From the NCBI GenBank assembly GCA_037074615.1, contig CM073552.1:22296019-22360018 (forward strand): a stretch of 64,000 nucleotides of DNA, read 5' to 3'. The position numbers were made by a program, and so were the translations under genes. The notes below the pieces were generated by a model. That model was not told the DNA's origin and made no database searches. It was given only the letters and a program-made list of their open reading frames with translations. This document shows positions 23,748 through 34,265 of this stretch, one piece after another (within the stretch, counting starts at the first letter, position 1; every line of letters begins with the position of its first letter). The DNA is from Leucaena leucocephala. Its lineage: Eukaryota; Streptophyta; Magnoliopsida; Fabales; Fabaceae.

Positions 23748-26700
23748 ATGGATCGTAGTTGGATAAATGCTAAACGAACAAGTGTTGAGTATGCTGAGGG
23801 GGTGAAGGAGTTTTTGGATTTTGCTAAACGGAATGGTGATGATGACAATGGAAGGTTTTATTGTCCTTGTGTGAGTTGTTTGAATGAGAGGAAACAAAGT
23901 CCTGCTGATATTTACACTCATCTAATTTGTGAGGGGTTTTGCAAGAGTTACACGGTATGGGTATGGCATGGTGAACAGGTGGAACATACCTTTGACGATG
24001 ACATGGATACTGATGATAGAGTAGAGGACATGATTCGTGATGTTGGAGAAGATGCTTTTATGCGGTCACACGCATATGGTAATATGTGCAATGATGCAGA
24101 AAAGCCTCTATACCCAGGGTGCAGAAAATACAACATGTTGAATGCAGTGTTGAGATTGGTAAGTGTGAAAGCTCGGCATGGGTGGAGTGACAGTAGTTTT
24201 TCAGAATTGCTTGACTTGTTACAGGACATGTTTCCTGAAGAAAATGCTTTACCCAAACGCTATTATGATGCGAAGAAAATAATAGGTCCTTTAGGCATGC
24301 AGTATAGAAAGATTCATGCATGCCCAAATGATTGCATATTGTACAGGAAAGAGTTTGAAGATGAGGAGAAGTGTCCAATATGTAAGACACCAAGGTACAG
24401 ATCAAACAACTCTCCTGCCAAGTTGTTATGGTATCTTCCAATTTTACCAAGGTTTAAGCGACTTTTTTCTAATGAAGATGATGCAAAGAAATTGTTATGG
24501 CATGCAAATGAAAGGATTAATGATGGAAAGATTCGTCATCCTGCTGACTCTTTGCAATGGAAGAAGATTGATGACTTATTTCCCGAGTTCGGCAATGAAC
24601 CACGAAACCTAAGGCTTGGACTTAGTACGGATAGAATGAACCCTTATAGTAGCCTTAGTAGTATCCATAGTTCATGGCCCGTCCTTCTGGTGATTTACAA
24701 CCTATCTCCCTTGCTGTGTATGAAACGGAAGTATGTAATGTTGTCCATGCTGATCTCAGGACCAAAACAACCGGGAAATGACATAGACGTTTACCTAACA
24801 CCCTTGATCGAAGATTTGAAGAAGCTATGGGAAGGTGTGGATGTCTTTGATGCTGTTAAGAAGGAGGTCTTCAATTTGCGGGCCTTGATCTTTTGTACAA
24901 TTAATGACTTTCCTGCATACGGAAATTTGTCAGGGTATAGTGTTAAGGGCCATAAAGCATGTCCGATTTGTGAGGAAGGGACTTGCTACTATCAACTTCG
25001 TCATGGAAGAAAGACGGTCTACCTAGGTCATAAGAGATTTCTAAGACAAGCCCACCCATACCGTCGACTGAAGAAGAAATTTTATGGCGGCCAAGAATTT
25101 GAAAATGCTCCAAAGCCATTGACTGGCGAACAAGTTTATGAAAAGGTGAGAGACATCAATGTCACTTTCGGTAAGCTTACCAAGAAAAGTGAGAAAAATG
25201 TATGGAAAAAAAGATCTGTGTTCTTTGAGCTTCCTTATTGGCGACATCTTCATGTAAGGCACTGTCTTGATGTGATGCATGTGGAGAAAAATGTGTGTGA
25301 CAGCATTGTTGGAACACTTCTCAACACACATGGTAGTTCCAAAGACGGTTTGAAGGCAAGATTGGATTTGGAAGAAATGGGAATACGGGAGGAGTTACAT
25401 CCGAGGCCAGATGGTGAGGGGAGCTATCATGTTGAAGAGACTAATATTTTGTCCAAGGCTGAGAGAAGAAGTATTTGTGAGTGTTTGCAAGGAATCAAAG
25501 TTCCCTCTGGGTACTCATCTAATCTTAAGAGGATTGTGTCCATGAAAGATTTGAAATTAGTAGGCCAAAAGTCTCATGATTGTCATGTACTGATGCAACA
25601 ATTACTCCCAGTGGCTGTTCGAGGAATCCTTCAAGATGAGTTGAGACACATTGTAACCCGACTTTGCTTCTTCTTTAATGCTATATGTGGCAAAGTCTTT
25701 GAGACTGAAAGGTTGGAGGAATTGGAGCATGAGGGTTATGTTATTTTGTGCCAGCTTGAAAAACAGTTTCTTCCTTCCTTTTTTGACATCATGGTACACC
25801 TCATCGTTCATCTAGTGCGAGAGATAAAACTGTGTGGCCCTGTATACTTACGATGGATGTACCCATTTGAAAGATACATGAAAATCCTTAAAGGGTATAT
25901 GAAGAATCCAAGTCGGCCCGAAGCATCCATTGTTCAAAAATATGTGGCCGAAGAAGCTATGGACTTTTGTCAACAATACCTGTCTAAAGCAAGACTTACT
26001 GGTCTCCACAAACCCATTGCCACACAGGGGGGTCAACGCGGAATGTCAGTGAGGAGTGTTGATCGTAATGAACTGCAGCAAGTACACTTACACATCTTGA
26101 ATAACATTGATGAAGTTCAAGACTATATTGCTGTTCATAAAGATCTTGTCCGGAAAACAAATAATAGGATGACAGAGCAAAGGCTCATTAGAGAACACAC
26201 CAAATCTTTTGCACATTGGTTCAAATTGGAGGTTGAAAATGAGGATTGTGTTTCTGATACAGTTAGATGGTTGGCATGTGGTCCTGAACATAATGTGATC
26301 TGTTGGAATTCATTTGATATCAATGGGTATTCCTTTTATACGAAGTCCCTAGATGATAGAAGTAGCGTGCAAAACAGTGGTGTTATGTTAGTGGCTGAAG
26401 CTATGCATTTCTCTAGTTCAAAAGACAACAATCCTAAATTAGCAGCCATCCCTTATTATGGCGTTGTTGAAGAGATTTGGGAGGTGGACTACTCCAAATT
26501 CAAAGTTCCCGTATTCAAATGCAAGTGGGCTAATGTAAACAACGGTGTTATGGTCGATCAGTTAGGATTTACACTGGTGGATTTGAATAATATAAGTTTT
26601 GGGGATGAGCCTTTCATTATGGCAGACCAAGCAAAGCAAGTGTTCTTTATCACTGATCCTCAGAATGAAAGATGGTCTGTCGCGCTCCAAGGGAAAAGTG

Positions 26701-26786
26701 TTGTTGACAATGATGATTCTTTTTATGAGATCCCTTCTTTTTCAGTAGGTTTACCACAATTAAATGAAGAAGTGGATTCTGATTAA
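23748..26786 (+). CDS. TNP2-type CACTA transposase
   Basis: One uninterrupted frame of 1012 residues beginning MDRSWINAKR. Domains in order: transposase-associated N-terminal domain (about 1-80, with a CPCVSC...H zinc-binding pattern); the tnp2 catalytic core (about 190-430), with the LSTDRMNPYSSLSS motif (most relatives have DG or DGM here), GPKQPGNDIDVYLTPLIEDL, a KACPICE zinc-type motif and HCLDVMHVEKNVCDS; a DUF4218-like region (about 610-740, HDCHVLMQQLLPVAVRGIL, WMYPFERYMK); and a DUF4216-like region (about 890-975, GVVEEIWEVDYSKFKVPVFKCKW). The protein cuts and joins element ends with the TNPA-type partner. No stops or frameshifts are seen, and length and domain order are normal. Shadow frames on both strands are ignored. 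Confidence 0.95.
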   Translation: MDRSWINAKRTSVEYAEGVKEFLDFAKRNGDDDNGRFYCPCVSCLNERKQSPADIYTHLICEGFCKSYTVWVWHGEQVEHTFDDDMDTDDRVEDMIRDVGEDAFMRSHAYGNMCNDAEKPLYPGCRKYNMLNAVLRLVSVKARHGWSDSSFSELLDLLQDMFPEENALPKRYYDAKKIIGPLGMQYRKIHACPNDCILYRKEFEDEEKCPICKTPRYRSNNSPAKLLWYLPILPRFKRLFSNEDDAKKLLWHANERINDGKIRHPADSLQWKKIDDLFPEFGNEPRNLRLGLSTDRMNPYSSLSSIHSSWPVLLVIYNLSPLLCMKRKYVMLSMLISGPKQPGNDIDVYLTPLIEDLKKLWEGVDVFDAVKKEVFNLRALIFCTINDFPAYGNLSGYSVKGHKACPICEEGTCYYQLRHGRKTVYLGHKRFLRQAHPYRRLKKKFYGGQEFENAPKPLTGEQVYEKVRDINVTFGKLTKKSEKNVWKKRSVFFELPYWRHLHVRHCLDVMHVEKNVCDSIVGTLLNTHGSSKDGLKARLDLEEMGIREELHPRPDGEGSYHVEETNILSKAERRSICECLQGIKVPSGYSSNLKRIVSMKDLKLVGQKSHDCHVLMQQLLPVAVRGILQDELRHIVTRLCFFFNAICGKVFETERLEELEHEGYVILCQLEKQFLPSFFDIMVHLIVHLVREIKLCGPVYLRWMYPFERYMKILKGYMKNPSRPEASIVQKYVAEEAMDFCQQYLSKARLTGLHKPIATQGGQRGMSVRSVDRNELQQVHLHILNNIDEVQDYIAVHKDLVRKTNNRMTEQRLIREHTKSFAHWFKLEVENEDCVSDTVRWLACGPEHNVICWNSFDINGYSFYTKSLDDRSSVQNSGVMLVAEAMHFSSSKDNNPKLAAIPYYGVVEEIWEVDYSKFKVPVFKCKWANVNNGVMVDQLGFTLVDLNNISFGDEPFIMADQAKQVFFITDPQNERWSVALQGKSVVDNDDSFYEIPSFSVGLPQLNEEVDSD

Positions 26787-26954
26787 TTTCTATGTGTTTC
26801 TTGTTTAGTCTAAACATGCAATTTTAAGTTTCTTGTAATGATTGCGTATATGATTTTGATGTAATAATAACAGAGACAGATTCTTGTTCTGATAAGAATG
26901 TTGTGACGCTAAGGATGGGATGATATTATAAGGTGGTGAAGTTTTAAAAAAAAA

Positions 26955-27180
26955 CTACAACATTTAACACCGGTCTTAAGTGATATTCGGTGTAACAGGT
27001 CACGTCTAATAATAATTTATTGTTCGATTTTACACCGGGTTATACTTTATCCGGTGTTATAATTATCGATGTTTATTTTTGACACCGGTTGTTAAAATTA
27101 GACGGTGTAAAATGTTTCACTTTTACGTCGTTTATGTTTTGACCGGGTTAGAATTATTTACAACCGGTGTTAAATGTTTA
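26955..27180. repeat. internal ACCGGT repeat array upstream of the second element gene
   Basis: At least six half or full motifs (acaccggtctt, ttcggtgtaac, acaccgggttat, atccggtgtta, acaccggttgtt, caaccggtgtta) within 225 bases. As in front of TNP2, it is followed by a CG-rich leader (cgcctcttggcgcg, cgccgctcgtcgtg, ctcgcgagg) and a probable 5'-UTR intron (donor near 27341, acceptor near 27557). Confidence 0.75.
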
Positions 27181-27559
27181 TATTCATTTTTTTAACCCGC
27201 CTCTTGGCGCGATGACCTTCAATCTTCTCCTTTCTCACATACTCTTTTTTATCGCCGCTCGTCGTGCTCTGTGGTTCTCGCGAGGCTTCTCCGTGCTCGG
27301 TCAGTCGTTCTTCTCTGTCACCTCTCTCGTTCTGCTATTCCGTAAGTGTACGTGTTCTCTGCATTTTTTTCCCTGTGTACGTGCGATGCCGTTTTTATGT
27401 TCGTTTAATCTAGGTTTTCTATTTTTCCTGATGAATGCTGGCACATCTTTCCATTCATAACTGCTAAAGGAACAAGTTTTGTGTGTTCTGACGGGTTGAG
27501 GGAAAAAGGGTTAAGTCTGTTTTCAATGTTTTTGATGTTGTTATTGCGTACATAGGAAT

Positions 27560-30436
27560 ATGGAGGATAGAGTTACTCAGATTGAGGCTGGCGATGCTCC
27601 AAGCGCCACTAAGCAAAGGAAGGGCAGAAGTGCGACTCGTTTGAAAGACATTACGAAGGACAGGATAGAGGGGAAACTGCTTCCGATAGAGTTTGACAGA
27701 AACTGGAACCCAACTGGTGAACACAGGACAAAGTACGTAAGTTTTGTCAGCCTCCTAGCACGCAACAAGCCTAGCATCACCTATTTGACTTGGGATGCTG
27801 TGGATGATCGCGTGAAGAATCAAATTTGGGACACTATCCGGGTATAGGAACTATCTAATATTGCATGCAGAGCAATACCAAATACACAACTGTTTGTTGA
27901 TTACTCTACTTTCAATGGCAAACATTGCAGCTCACTTACGATGTGCCCAACAATGAGTTCTTGAAGAAGAAGACGTTGTCTTATTGCTGTGAGCGTTGGA
28001 GGGCATTCAAGACACAACTAGCTCGTCAGTATCTGCATGGACAGGACAGAAGTGGTCATCCTCAACCTTCTCCATGCAGCAAGTATCAATTCATTGACGA
28101 AGCTGCGTGGGAACAATTTGTTAGGAATCGGACCACGCCAGTAGCAATGGTGAGTGTATCCTTTTGTATGTGGTTGCAGAAAACGTATCAGAGTATCATA
28201 TGTATTGATTTTAAATACTTCATGTCTTGTAGGAAAAAAGAGCAAAAGCGATTGAATACGCCCTCAAGAATGATTGCCCCCACACAATGTCTCGAGGGGG
28301 TTACGCGAAGGCAGAAAGAGAGTTGTTGGGGGCCAAGAGGAAGAGGTTAGAAGAAAGTGCTGGGTCGGATCCTAGTGTTCTTCTTGACCCCCCTCTCCGA
28401 TACGTCGCGAAGAAAAATGGTTGTACGCTCGCCAAAGAAAGAGCGGAGCTTTTACAAGCGACAATGCTCGCATGATTGCTGAAAAAATTGTAAGCACTAC
28501 TTGCATTATTTTGTGATAGTAGACTATATATAATTATATCATTTTCCTTATGTTTGTTGTTCTTTCTATGTTATAGAGTGATCTTAAACAACAAGAGTCC
28601 CATGGATCCTTCAAGTCAGATGGTAGGAATGACATCTTGACTGTTGCCACTGGGAAACAAGAACATGGGGGCCGTGTCAGGGGAGTTGGAAGAGGTGTGG
28701 GTATAAGAGATTACTTTGGAGCATCTCAAATACGTTCCCCACATGTGGTGCCGAGGGCAGAGTTGGCATCCTTGCTCTCCACCATAAGGGCAGAGGCTAA
28801 GGAAGAAGCTTGGATAGAGGCTAGGGCACAAGCAGAAGCTTCAATTGAGGCGCGATTACAAGAGGGGTTCGCAAAGATGAAGGAAGAAATGTTGTCCATG
28901 ATGACATCAAGGCAGCAAGAGCCAACTGATCCCCTCCCGCCCTCAACTGCAGTCCGTCAAAGCACTAAGGGGAGTTGTTGCTTGCCGCTGTCAGAGGATG
29001 CAGAACATTGTGATCTATATGTTGAGGATCCTCTTAGACGCTTAGTGGCACGTGGCTCCATCCATAGCCTAGGGGCAACTACTGTTCACCACGTCCAAAT
29101 TTAGGACGATCAATTAAGGGTGACAGTTGAAGCCGTGCTAATTGGAGATGCTCTTGTCCCAATTCCCACTGATGAGGTGAAGACAGTGAGCCAAGCAAAA
29201 GGGACTTTCATATTGTGGCCAAAGCATCTTGTTTCGGATCACGTCGCCTCATCCCCCGACCAACTTCCCACCCCTCCCGCTTTGAATGCCATGCAACGTG
29301 TGATCCTAATGGCATATGACAAAACGTTCCATGTGGACGCGTTGCCTATGGATTCAGTTGTGGGCGACATGGGGGCACCGGCCTTCCTGGATCATGCGGA
29401 CGTCAAATCTCTGATCACTCCCAAGGAAGAACTGACCTCCGGCTGCATCCAAGTGTTTTTGATGTAAGTATAATTTAAATGTAAATATATGTAATAACAA
29501 AGTTCAAGTCTTACAACTAATGTCGTGCATGCATTGCCTGTAGGTACATGCAAGCTGAGTTGGTTTCCTCCAAGGGCAAACAAAAAAAGTTCGGATTCCT
29601 ATGCCCAATTCAGATTTATGCTAAAGGGACCTCTCAATCTTCGAGACTTGCATACATTTCAGAGAGGCTCGGTGAAACCGATATTGATTGTTTCTTCGCA
29701 CCATATATGCATGAGTAAGAATAATAATGTTTCATTTTATTTTATATATACTAGTTTTGTAGTTGCTTAATTATAATACTCATTTTCTTTTAACTAATCT
29801 CTACAGCAATCATTGGCAACTTGTCATCCTATGTAAGCATAGCTATAAAGTTTTCTTCTTATGCTCCCTCCATTACAAGCCCTCGGTGGATGTTAGGAAG
29901 ATCATGAACACGTACGTGAGTTCTCTTCTATACACAATGATCTGTGTGATAAATGGGTTACTAACTTGTTAACTTTGGTCATAGGGCTATGAGGACATTC
30001 GCAGTTGCAAGGGGCCTTAAGCACGCTAATTTGGTGAGGGACCCTGAATGGATCACACCGATGGTAATAAAAGTATATATTAGGTGTTAGCTAGGTTCCC
30101 CGTTTTGATGATGAGAAATAATTTTTCTCTTGTTAACATTACAGAGTCGAAGGCAACCCAGAGAAAGCAACTTGTGCGGCTTCTACATAGTCAGACACAT
30201 GGTCAATATTATCTTGGCAAATAGGATTGACCTAAGTGGGGAGGTAAAATTATATTTTGAATGATTTCATATTTCTTAATTGTCAATCTAATCTAAATTA
30301 GTAATGCCTTAATTTCTTTGATTTTGATTTCATATTTCAGATGTTTGAACAACCTGATCCATTTCCTGACCAAGATATTGAGGACCTGCGTAATCTGTGG
30401 GCAGAGTTTTTTGTTCAAATCCTTCCTTCTCAATAG
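27560..30436 (+). pseudogene. second CACTA gene: plant transposon protein with Ulp1-like (C48) C-terminus, damaged
   Basis: Nine exons can be traced: 27560-27841, 27931-28149, 28233-28489, 28577-29463, 29544-29714, 29807-29911, 29985-30063, 30145-30243 and 30341-30436. The start is MEDRVTQIEAG. The N-terminal half has the usual features of CACTA TNP1/TNPA-class proteins (LPIEFDRNWNPTGEH, CERWRAFKTQLARQYL, SRGGYAKAERELLG), then a coiled-coil stretch (EARAQAEASIEARLQEGF), a DUF8039-like segment (CCLPLSEDAEHCDLYVEDPL) and a Ulp1-like end with NHWQLVI (His), FFLCSLHYKP and NLCGFYIVRHM (Cys). Lesions: exon 3 loses frame near 28414-28422, and TAG at 29102-29104 interrupts exon 4 in frame. The usual catalytic Asp position before SLHYKP is Cys, so proteolysis is doubtful even in an intact copy. 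Confidence 0.8.
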
Positions 30437-30654
30437 TATTTGTCTTTCACTGAATACATTTTTCTATTCAAATTGTATCATTTTTGTATTGAGTTTTATT
30501 CAATGAATAATATAATGAGCAATTGAATTATATATGTCTCTGGCATCTTGAAATGATGATGATCGATGATTGAGTCATATATTACATTTGGGCAGTTTAC
30601 TTCTGAAGCTTCAGGCCAACGAAATCTATCAAATATAAATTTAATAACATCTAC

Positions 30655-31121
30655 ATCGGAGGTACATACCCACCGGTGTAGTAAGAACATATATAAATTA
30701 AATTTAATAACATCTACACCGTCCCAATATTCAACCGGTGTTAAAAATTTAAAAATTTACACCGTCCCAATATTCAACCGGTGTTAAAAATTTAAAAATT
30801 TACACCGTCCCAATATTCAACCGGTGTTAACATTTGAAAAATCTACACCGTCCCAATATTCAACCGGTGTTAAAAATTTAAAAATTTGAAAAATCTACAC
30901 CGTCCCAATATTCAACCGGTGCAGATGTTAAAAATAATACACCGGATGTAAATGTGAACCGATTTAAAATGTAGTCCGGTGTAAAAAATTATACATTCTA
31001 CACCGATTATAGGACCGGTGTAAAATGTATGACTTTTTACACGGTCCGTTTCTACACCGGTTGTGTGTGCGATGTTGAATGCCATTTTCAACCGGTGTTG
31101 AAATGCTTTTTTCCAGCTGTG
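30655..31121. repeat. right subterminal repeat array of the CACTA element
   Basis: Five copies of ACACCGTCCCAATATTCAAC followed by CGGTG start at 30716, 30759, 30802, 30845 and 30897, giving spacings of 43, 43, 43 and 52 bases. Looser ACCGGTGTA motifs then continue to the right terminus. The regular spacing and position fit TNPA-type binding sites. Confidence 0.85.
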
Positions 31122-31197
31122 ATAGGGTAAATGTATGAGCACATAGACACTATATTCAATTCAGATTCAAAAATATGTCCTAAGGTAACGCTTACAA

Positions 31198-31374
31198 CTC
31201 CCTCCTCCGTTATATAATATAAGAGCTAGTTGACTAATCTGAATAGATTAAGGAGTATACAATATAAATTTGTCTTAAAGGATTCGATTTAATCATAATT
31301 AACTGATTTATTTAGTTTTATTATTAATCTATTTAAATTAATCAACTAACTTTTATATTAACTATTAGAGAGAG
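31198..31374. mobile_element. Stowaway-like MITE remnant
   Basis: The left end (ctccctcctccgttatataa, then tataagagctagttgac) and the reverse complement of the right end (ctctctctaatagttaatat, then aaaagttagttgat) match imperfectly over about 35 bases. The size is 177 bp. No clean TA duplication. It lies between the CACTA element and the receptor kinase gene. Confidence 0.5.
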
Positions 31375-31571
31375 TACTATTTAAGTTTAAATTTAGTGGA
31401 GGGCAAATATCATAGAATGTGGTGTCAAAATTAGCGTTGACTCACATTTCAATAAATTATAACATTAGTTTCCATAGTTACACACTCATGAACATGAACA
31501 ATAGCTTTCTAGCTAGCCATCATAAGAGCTTCACACTTGAGTGATAATCTCAGTGTCCACAAATTCAAATC

Positions 31572-34265
31572 ATGAAGATGCCTACAATTACCAACCTCTA
31601 TCTTCTTATTCTCCTTCTTCTACTTCTTCCCTGTTTCTCACCATTAGTCATATGCTTTAGCCACTGTCCAGATTGTGGTGGCACCCAAGTTCCATTCCCA
31701 CTTAGCACCAACACTCATTGTGGCGACCCATCTTACAAGGTTCGATGCCACAAAAGTGCCCTCTGGTTCGACACCGTCAATGGCTCCTCCTACATGATCA
31801 CCACCATCGACCCCCAAACGCAGCGTTTCGTGATCCGACCGCCCAGTCTAGCCGCTAACCATACCTGCATCTCCGCCGATTTCCGAACCCAAGGCATGTG
31901 GCTTGATGCCAACGCACCCTTCAACATCAGCTCCAGCAACACCCTCATATACATGAACTGCTCCGAAGAGGTATTGGATCTCCTGTGGAATTGCTCTTCG
32001 TCCAGCATTTGTCATCGTTATGTTAAGGCCCGAGCTGCCGAGGCTTGCGGCCGCAGTGGCAAAGCAATATGCGGCACCTTGAAGACTGGGGGTCGACCAC
32101 GGAGTATAGAATTAGGGTGAGGAAAGAGAGGTGTGCGGCGTACGTAAGTTTTACGAATTTGGATGATTCGGCTCCAGTGAGTGGGTGGCCTGAGCCCGGG
32201 GTGGAGATAGAGTGGGAGTTGCCTCAGGAGCCTGTGTGCAAGGTACCAGCAGATTGTGGTGGTTTGGAAAATTCGGCATGCTCGCCCTCGCCGGCTCCAG
32301 CTATGGGTGGCGGAGTGAGCAAGTGCTTGTGCAACTCTGGTTTTCAGTGGGATCCTGTAAAAGGAATATGTCAAAGTAAGCAAATAAATAAAATAACAAG
32401 CTAAACTTTTTGCAAAACAAATTAAAATGCCACTTTTTTATTTTGCCACACAAGAAGAAACTAAATTACGACTTAACTTGATCCATTTACCTTCAGATAT
32501 CAAGTGTGAACAGGGAAGAGGATGTAAGCATCGTAGTAAGAAGAAAGCTCAACTTATCGGAGGTAATCATTTGTTAGATTATGACAATTAAGTGTTTTAT
32601 TTTGCAACAAAGTTAGTCCAATTTATTTTAATGTGCAGTTACCACTAAAAAGATTTATAACAAATAAAAAATGTGTAATGATAAGATGTAGCATAAAAAA
32701 ATATAATAAGAAGATATATATTACTAATTTATTATGAGATTTTTTAGTGATTAACACATCAATTCTTCCTACCATTTTTATATCAAGCTTATAATTTTTT
32801 TCTGACCATCTATATCAAGCTTATAATTAGCCGTAGATGTCATGAATTAATGGAACTAGTTTCATTGCTCACCATGGTGCTTATTGCTGTATTGAGATTT
32901 GCACCATTTAAATAAAATTTCGATAAAATTTTTAATTAATATGTTTTAAAACCTGAGAGTTGAGAGGTTATATTTAGTTTAAATTCTTTATACATTGAAA
33001 TAATTTTTTAACAAAATAAATTTAAAAAATTAAATTTGGACAATCTGGATTTCCTTGAGCACCAAAACTAGTTCAGGCGAAGTTCGTGTACTTCTAGCTA
33101 GTTACACAATTTGAAGTAGCCCCAGAACATCATTCCGGAATATTCTTAATTCAATACCATCAATGTCATCTCAGGCTTGGCATTTGCGTCGGCTGCCATG
33201 CTCACCGGAATCCTAATCACAGCAATGGTTTTTCGCTACCGGAGGCAAAGAGCGACCCAACTTTTAAGCATGAACAGAGCACTTGATATATTGAACGCCG
33301 ACAACAACAGCGGCAAATCAGCCAAGATTTTCACCATCAAAGATGTGACAAAAGCCACCAACAACTTCTCCAGACAGAACCTCCTCGGCTCCGGCGGCTT
33401 TGGCGAGGTCTTCATGGGCACCCTTGCTGACGGCACTCTCACCGCGATCAAGCGCGCCAAGCTTGGCAACACCCGAGCTGTCGAGCAGATCCTCAACGAG
33501 GTTCGAATACTCTGCCAACTCAACCACCGCAGCCTCGTACGCCTCCTAGGTTGCTGCATTGAACTCCACAACGAACCCCTCCTCGTCTACGAGTATGTCC
33601 CCAACGGAACCCTCTTCGACCACCTCCATAACACGAAGAAGTGGGCCCCACTCCGGTGGCATCAACGCCTGAAAATCGCCCATCAAACGGCAGAAGGTCT
33701 TTCCTACCTTCACAACTCAGCCATACCCAGAATCTTCCACAGAGACATAAAGTCAAGCAATATTCTCTTAGACGACAACCTTAACGCTAAAGTCTCAGAC
33801 TTCGGACTTTCGAAGCTGGCTATGAGCGAAGCGAGTCATATCACAACGTGTGCACAAGGCACGTTGGGATATCTTGATCCAGATTACTACATAAATTTTC
33901 AGCTATCGGATAAGAGCGATGTGTACAGTTTTGGGGTCTTTCTGTTGGAGATATTGACGTCGAAGAAGGCTCTGGATTTTGGGAGAGACGAGGAAGATGT
34001 GAACTTGGTGGTGTTTGTGAAGAGGGAGATGAAGAATACGAGGTTGATGGAAGTGATTGATCCAACGGTGAAGATGGGAGCTAGTAAGTTGGAGTTAGAT
34101 AGTATGAAGGCTTTGGGGTGTCTTGCGATTGCATGTTTAGACGAACAGAGGCAAAATAGGCCCTCCATGAAAGATGTTACCGATGGGATTCAACACATTC
34201 TTCACACTCTTTCTTCTGGTACTGCTTTCAAGGTTGAACCTTTCAGTGAGTTTATTCTACACTAG
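31572..34265 (+). CDS. wall-associated-kinase-like receptor kinase (one-base frameshift as read)
   Basis: Three exons, 31572-32375, 32497-32562 and 33175-34265, with GT-AG borders; the frame-consistent product is about 653 residues. Order: signal peptide (leucine-rich, to about residue 28), a cysteine-rich GUB_WAK-like domain (CPDCGGTQVPFPL), a second cysteine cluster (CKVPADCGG...CLCNSGFQWDP), a membrane span near residues 293-312 and a basic stop-transfer, then a Ser/Thr kinase with GSGGFGEVF (about 362), AIKRAK lysine (about 383), HRDIKSSN (Asp about 481) and DFG (about 499). All catalytic motifs are present and it is an RD kinase. WAKL proteins sense the wall or pectin, or act in immunity, at the plasma membrane. 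A run of five G at 32088-32092 is one base short of the frame joining KTGG to STTEY: exon 1 is open on either side but in different frames. Confidence 0.9.

Larger units (their letters stand above)
22363..31121 (+). mobile_element. CACTA (En/Spm) DNA transposon, 8.76 kb, with intact termini
   Basis: The left end starts CACTGGTGGAAAA and the right end, read on the minus strand, CACAGCTGGAAAA. They form a 13-bp imperfect terminal inverted repeat of CACTA type. The three bases ATA occur just outside both ends (22360-22362 and 31122-31124), the target-duplication length expected for this superfamily. The internal order is left repeat array, a small ORF, a second array, TNP2 transposase, a third array, a second multi-exon gene with a Ulp1-like C-terminus, and the right array. 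All genes read on the plus strand. Intact ends and an open transposase suggest a fairly young insertion, while lesions in the second gene argue that this copy may need help from another. Confidence 0.92.

Noticed and set aside
27167..27460. Plus-strand frame of 97 codons inside the CACTA element
   Set aside because: Covers the CG-rich leader and probable 5'-UTR intron of the second gene; low complexity, no homology noticed.
28018..28350. 141-codon frame reading through 28150-28232
   Set aside because: Reads through an intron with good GT and AG borders; family similarity stops at the donor and resumes in another phase at 28233.
30716..30922. CRISPR-like appearance of regular 43-bp repeats
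   Set aside because: Plant nuclear context, no spacers of unique sequence, and position at a CACTA terminus explain them as subterminal binding sites.
33236..34168. Several minus-strand frames of 70-110 codons
   Set aside because: Shadows of the kinase domain coding exon on the other strand.
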